NCBI GenBank assembly: GCA_902803695.1
Contig: CADCQX010000260.1
Location: 1 to 8,336, forward strand
DNA: 8,336 nt
DNA from: Oscillospiraceae bacterium
Lineage (GTDB): Bacteria > Bacillota > Clostridia > Saccharofermentanales > Saccharofermentanaceae
Reading direction: 5' to 3'
In this document: positions 6,229 to 8,336 of the stretch, in pieces
How the letters are laid out: every line of letters begins with the position of its first letter
Position numbering within the stretch: position 1 is the stretch's first letter
Position numbers and translations under genes: made by a program
The notes under the pieces: generated by a model
What the model was told of the DNA's origin: nothing
Seen by the model: the letters and a program-made list of their open reading frames with translations, nothing else
Database searches by the model: none

Positions 6229-6269
6229 TTGTAGATTGGTCATACGCCGTTCATAATTAGAATCTACAA
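6229..6269 (+). promoter_or_regulatory. Pilin promoter embedded in a 9-bp inverted repeat
   Basis: TTGTAG (6229-6234) and CATAAT (6252-6257) have a 17-nt spacer and form a plausible sigma-A-type promoter. The -35 lies inside TTGTAGATT (6229-6237), whose exact reverse complement AATCTACAA is at 6261-6269 over the predicted transcription start. The arms are 32 nt apart centre to centre, about three helical turns. This suits an operator for a regulator bridging the promoter. The -35 match is weak (3 of 6), which would fit an activated promoter. Confidence 0.55.
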
Positions 6270-6289
6270 TCAAAGCATGTAAGTTAAAT

Positions 6290-6326
6290 GAATTGAAACA
6301 CCTTGAATTGAAACATTATGAATTGT
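6290..6326 (+). repeat. 15-bp tandem repeat in the pilin leader
   Basis: GAATTGAAACACCTT (6290-6304), GAATTGAAACATTAT (6305-6319) and a partial GAATTGT (6320-6326) are head-to-tail copies of a 15-bp unit. They lie between the predicted promoter and the ribosome binding site (AAGAGAGTGA, 6331-6340) of the long pilin gene, inside the expected 5' untranslated leader. Confidence 0.75.
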
Positions 6327-6345
6327 GAGAAAGAGAGTGATTAGT

Positions 6346-7164
6346 ATGACAAAAGCAAGAAACAACAAGTTAGGTTTTACATTAGTTGAGTTGGTAGTAG
6401 TTATTGCAATCATTGCAATCTTCTCCACAGTATTACTGGTAGGTATTACAACTCTTATTACAGTTTCAGAAGAGAGATCCGGAAAGGTTCGTCAGCAGTC
6501 ACAGAAATATGATGCAGCTAGTCAGGACGTATCCCTCTCATTGAAGACAGACTACTCAGATATCAAGACATGGAAATCCGATGACCCTTATTGGTTGGAT
6601 GACGAGGAAGAAGATTCTTCAGGAAGCAGCACAATTGTTAATTCGGATGGCGGATCATACTTCGATACAAACGAGGATGATGGAGAAGACGTTACTACAG
6701 AAGAGTCTGAAGAAGTTACGGATCCTGAGGTCGTTGAAGATCCTGTAACAGTTGAAGATCCTAAGGAAGAAGTTACAACAAGCAGCAGCTATCAGGCTTC
6801 CACAGATCTTTCCACAAACAGCAATCTTTCGGGTTCTGTAAACCTCGGCGATGCAAGCTCTGTTTCATCTTCTGCAAATTATCACGACACATGGGGACGC
6901 GATGTTTACAAGATAGATCTTAACGGTTCCGGAAACATCTACAGCATTACGATCCAGGTTAGCGGCTCAAATGTAAAGTACAACCAGAACTGGAACTGGA
7001 AATACGGCAACAGCGCAGTTGAGGATTTGGGCGATGGCATGTACAGGATCAACTACAATGCTAACAACAAGTATTGCGCACCTGACAGCTCGATGACAGT
7101 GATCTTTGAATCTGACTCATCCGTAAGCGTCAAAGTAGAATCGGTATCTTACTACAATAATTAA
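6346..7164 (+). CDS. Type IV prepilin-like protein with acidic stalk and C-terminal beta domain
   Basis: The start is ATG 6346, preceded by AAGAGAGTGA with 5 nt spacing; an in-frame GTG at 6325 would lengthen the leader by seven residues. The 272-aa product has a short basic leader (MTKARNNKLG) and a prepilin peptidase site G10/F11, followed by FTLVELVVVIAIIAIF with Glu at mature position 5. This is the type III signal typical of type IV pilins and pseudopilins. Residues 11-37 form the hydrophobic helix, and about 41-70 continue as an amphipathic helix. Residues 79-143 are a very acidic, Ser/Thr-rich low-complexity stalk with VEDP repeats. Residues about 185-272 alternate beta-like strands with exposed aromatics (W183, W216, W218, Y220), reminiscent of carbohydrate-binding modules. 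That resemblance is only suggestive. No pilin assembly ATPase, platform protein or peptidase is in the window, so assembly must rely on genes elsewhere. It appears to be monocistronic, with a promoter and a terminator of its own. Confidence 0.87.
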   Translation: MTKARNNKLGFTLVELVVVIAIIAIFSTVLLVGITTLITVSEERSGKVRQQSQKYDAASQDVSLSLKTDYSDIKTWKSDDPYWLDDEEEDSSGSSTIVNSDGGSYFDTNEDDGEDVTTEESEEVTDPEVVEDPVTVEDPKEEVTTSSSYQASTDLSTNSNLSGSVNLGDASSVSSSANYHDTWGRDVYKIDLNGSGNIYSITIQVSGSNVKYNQNWNWKYGNSAVEDLGDGMYRINYNANNKYCAPDSSMTVIFESDSSVSVKVESVSYYNN

Positions 7165-7209
7165 TTAGAGTTTCTTGTAGTTCATATATATACCTTTCAA
7201 TTCAGTGGG

Positions 7210-7233
7210 AAGTCACCCTTCGGGGTGACTTTT
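7210..7233 (+). terminator. Intrinsic terminator of the long pilin gene
   Basis: AAGTCACCC (7210-7218) pairs perfectly with GGGTGACTT (7223-7231) around a TTCG tetraloop, and a TTTT run overlaps the end of the stem. It lies 45 nt after the pilin stop codon and separates this gene from the short pilin. Confidence 0.88.
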
Positions 7234-7286
7234 CATTAACAATCAATCAGCCCGCATACTTTATTCATATATTTCCTTTTCCTATT

Positions 7287-7312
7287 GGGGTTGTCTTTTC
7301 GGAGACAGCCCC
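7287..7312 (+). terminator. Second hairpin after the long pilin gene, possible back-up terminator
   Basis: GGGGTTGTCT (7287-7296) pairs with AGACAGCCCC (7303-7312) with one T-G wobble and a 6-nt loop. The following CTATTTATC-like sequence is only a weak U-tract. No gene lies between this hairpin and the terminator at 7210, so it may be a second terminator or a remnant of a lost unit. Confidence 0.45.
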
Positions 7313-7371
7313 TATTTATCGTTGATGCTGACAGAAAAGGGACTTGTGAAAAAATAAGGATGATTATGGCG

Positions 7372-7457
7372 AAATTGTGAAAGACAATTTTATATTATTC
7401 AAAATTAAAAAGTCCGATATTTAGGGCTTTTTAAGGGCGTTCATTAAAAACAATGAA
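7372..7457. other. Cluster of AT-rich hairpins upstream of the short pilin gene
   Basis: Three inverted repeats sit in a row. AAATTGT/ACAATTT is at 7372-7390 (loop GAAAG). TTAAAAAGTCC/GGGCTTTTTAA is at 7405-7434, 11 bp with one wobble, and is symmetric enough to be a weak terminator on either strand. TTCATT/AATGAA is at 7440-7457. No gene is seen in the 385 bases between the two pilin genes. Confidence 0.5.
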
Positions 7458-7472
7458 GAATTTTCAAAAAAA

Positions 7473-7505
7473 AATGTGGAAAATGTGAAGAATGTTTGAT
7501 AGAAT
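7473..7505 (+). promoter_or_regulatory. 9-bp direct repeats and extended -10 box before the short pilin
   Basis: AATGTG begins at 7473 and 7482, and AATGTT at 7491, a regular 9-nt spacing. They run directly into TGATAGAAT (7497-7505), an extended -10 box (TAGAAT at 7500-7505). No good -35 box is present. The repeats occupy that position and could be activator sites. The predicted leader would be about 40 nt. Confidence 0.4.
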
Positions 7506-7549
7506 ACAGGCGGTAGTATTTTCATTACAAACATTAAGGAGCGTCCTGT

Positions 7550-7774
7550 ATGAAGAAACTAGGTAAAAAGAATAAGACAGGTTTCACATTGATGGAAATC
7601 GTGTTGGTTATTGCGATCATCATTATACTCAGTGGTGTATTGCTCTATGGTTTGAGCGTATATATTACATCCGCCAATAACAAGGCTGAAGCAGTTTCTT
7701 CTCATGATGCCAAGGCTAACAAGGCTGAGAAGGATGTTGCTAGTATCTTGACGAGCAACCCGAGTATCACTTGA
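7550..7774 (+). CDS. Short type IV prepilin-like protein
   Basis: A 74-aa protein with an AAGGAG ribosome binding site (7536-7541) 8 nt before the ATG. The leader MKKLGKKNKTG is basic and ends at the prepilin peptidase site G11/F12, followed by FTLMEIVLVIAIIIILSGVL with Glu at mature position 5. The mature product would be 63 aa: one long helix with a hydrophobic N-terminal half and a Lys/Ala/Asp-rich C-terminal half, no beta domain and no cysteine. From F12 onward it aligns without gaps to the long pilin from F11 to its DV-S-L segment, so the two are paralogues, and it ends where the acidic stalk of the long one begins. The stop is followed closely by a strong terminator, so it looks like a naturally minimal pilin, not a recent truncation. 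It could be the fibre subunit or a priming minor pilin. Confidence 0.85.
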   Translation: MKKLGKKNKTGFTLMEIVLVIAIIIILSGVLLYGLSVYITSANNKAEAVSSHDAKANKAEKDVASILTSNPSIT

Positions 7775-7802
7775 TCGTTTGGAGTATTTCAGATTTAAAA
7801 TG

Positions 7803-7830
7803 ACGGCAGGTTTTTACCTGTCGTTTTTTT
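7803..7830 (+). terminator. Terminator between convergent short pilin and ABC ATPase genes
   Basis: ACGGCAGGT (7803-7811) pairs with ACCTGTCGT (7816-7824) with one G-T wobble and a TTTT loop, followed by seven T. It is strong for the plus strand. Read on the minus strand, the stem follows the ABC stop codon by a few bases and is followed by CATTTTAAAT, a weaker U-tract, so it may serve both genes. Confidence 0.9.
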
Positions 7831-8336
7831 ATTCCGTCATAAACTGATCCTTATCCGGATTTCTGTGCAGGGTCGTCTCAGCCAGAAGAAGTTTCTTCGT
7901 TACTTCGCTCTGAGGATTCGAAAGCACGTTCAATGTAGGACCGTCCTCGACGATCCTTCCCTGATCCATAACAAGCACATATGAGGTAGCTGCCCTGATG
8001 ACCCTGAGATTATGGGATATCAGAAGGATGGACGTATTCCTCTCTGTGTTTATCTTCGCCAGCAGTTTCAATATCCTGGCTCCTGAAGTCGTATCCAATG
8101 CCGAAAGCGGCTCATCGGCAATGATGAGGCTTGGCGATATCATGAGGCACATGGCTATCGCGACTCTCTGTCTCTGACCGCCCGACAGCTGTGAAGGGTA
8201 TCTTCCGAGTATGTTTTCCTCCAGTCCGACTGCCTCGAGGGATTCCTTGATGGTCTTGTTCAGTTCGGCTTCCGGGAGTTTTATCTTGTTCGCACGGAGC
8301 GGTTCGTTGAGGTGCCACTTGATCGTATGTGCAGGG
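7829..8336 (-). CDS. Oligopeptide/dipeptide-type ABC transporter ATP-binding protein, C-terminal part
   Basis: The 168 residues seen run open from the right edge of the window to the stop at 7829-7831, so the N-terminus with Walker A lies outside. Visible in order: a post-Q-loop segment (KWHLNEPL), the ABC signature RYPSQLSGGQRQRVAIA, Walker B with the catalytic glutamate (LIIADEP), the D-loop SALD and the H-loop histidine in LLISHNL. Then comes the oligopeptide-family tail GRIVEDGPTLNVLSNPQSEVTKKLL. The tail and EPL segment place it with DppF/OppF/NikE-type ATPases, which power import of peptides or nickel at the membrane. The exact substrate cannot be read. ATG codons inside the frame, such as that at 8150-8152, are internal methionines. 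The gene is convergent with the short pilin, and the neighbouring permease and binding-protein genes would be expected beyond 8336. Confidence 0.9.
   Translation of the reverse strand, partial: PAHTIKWHLNEPLRANKIKLPEAELNKTIKESLEAVGLEENILGRYPSQLSGGQRQRVAIAMCLMISPSLIIADEPLSALDTTSGARILKLLAKINTERNTSILLISHNLRVIRAATSYVLVMDQGRIVEDGPTLNVLSNPQSEVTKKLLLAETTLHRNPDKDQFMTE

Noticed and set aside
6229..6269. Invertible phase-variation promoter
   Set aside because: The inverted repeats are only 9 bp and enclose 23 bp, much shorter than usual invertible promoter segments. No recombinase gene is nearby. An operator is more likely.
6100..6345. c-di-GMP riboswitch before the pilin gene
   Set aside because: I could not find the conserved core of either c-di-GMP riboswitch class by eye, and no terminator or masked ribosome site in the leader suits one.
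7550..7774. Conductive e-pilin of the Geobacter type, suggested by the short mature length
   Set aside because: Only three aromatic residues (F1, Y22, Y27 of the mature chain) are present and none in the C-terminal half, well below the aromatic density expected of conductive pilins.
8112..8318. A 68-residue minus-strand frame near the right edge
   Set aside because: The ABC ATPase reading frame continues through this stretch in another frame with clear family motifs (KWHLNEPL, LSGGQ), so this frame is a shadow.
8150..8336. Possible frameshift or truncation of the ABC ATPase at the ATG at 8150-8152
   Set aside because: Translating upstream in the same frame gives RYPSQLSGGQRQRVAIA and stays open to the edge, so the gene is intact here and simply cut by the window.
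1..8336. CRISPR arrays, tRNA or rRNA genes, insertion sequences, phage genes
   Set aside because: No spaced identical repeats, cloverleaf-like genes, transposase or integrase motifs were seen. The window looks like ordinary chromosomal DNA.

Overview
The window looks like a chromosomal segment of a low-to-mid GC Gram-positive bacterium, most likely a member of the Clostridia (Bacillota). The main evidence is a ctsR-mcsA-mcsB-clpC heat-shock operon, found in this phylum, with a CtsR operator, strong AGGAGG-type ribosome binding sites and sigma-A-type promoter boxes. The exact genus cannot be read from the sequence. A rumen or anaerobic-digester clostridium is a guess, based on the carbohydrate-binding flavour of one pilin.

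Layout. (1) Positions 1-66 hold the end of an upstream unit, closed by a strong intrinsic terminator. (2) Positions 190-1080 encode a zinc-ribbon/TPR/two-TM membrane protein of unknown function, followed by a long hairpin. (3) Positions 1180-5979 form the CtsR regulon operon. A near-consensus promoter (TTGACA-N17-GATAAT) is flanked by CtsR heptad repeats, then come ctsR (GTG start), mcsA, mcsB and clpC. The genes are tightly packed and end at a TTCG-loop terminator. (4) Positions 6346-7164 and 7550-7774 encode two type IV prepilin-like proteins, apparently separate transcripts, each with its own terminator. The intergenic regions before them are AT-rich and full of repeats and hairpins. (5) Positions 7829-8336, minus strand, hold the C-terminal part of an oligopeptide/dipeptide-type ABC transporter ATPase, convergent with the second pilin.

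How they work together. CtsR should repress its own operon. McsA and McsB are normally an arginine-kinase/adaptor pair that marks proteins, including CtsR, with phospho-arginine for ClpC-ClpP. Here McsB keeps the phosphagen-kinase fold but has lost the NEEDH glutamates, the active-site cysteine and most phosphate-binding arginines. In parallel, the ClpC N-domain has lost several residues of the repeat motifs that line the phospho-arginine pockets. CtsR, McsA and both ClpC ATPase modules look intact. The best reading is an operon that still controls a Clp unfoldase but has abandoned arginine phosphorylation, with McsB kept as a pseudokinase adaptor. This is the most interesting signal in the window.

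The second theme is the pilin pair. The long pilin carries an acidic stalk and an aromatic-rich beta-type C-terminal domain. The short one aligns without gaps to the N-terminal module of the long one and stops where the stalk of the long one begins.
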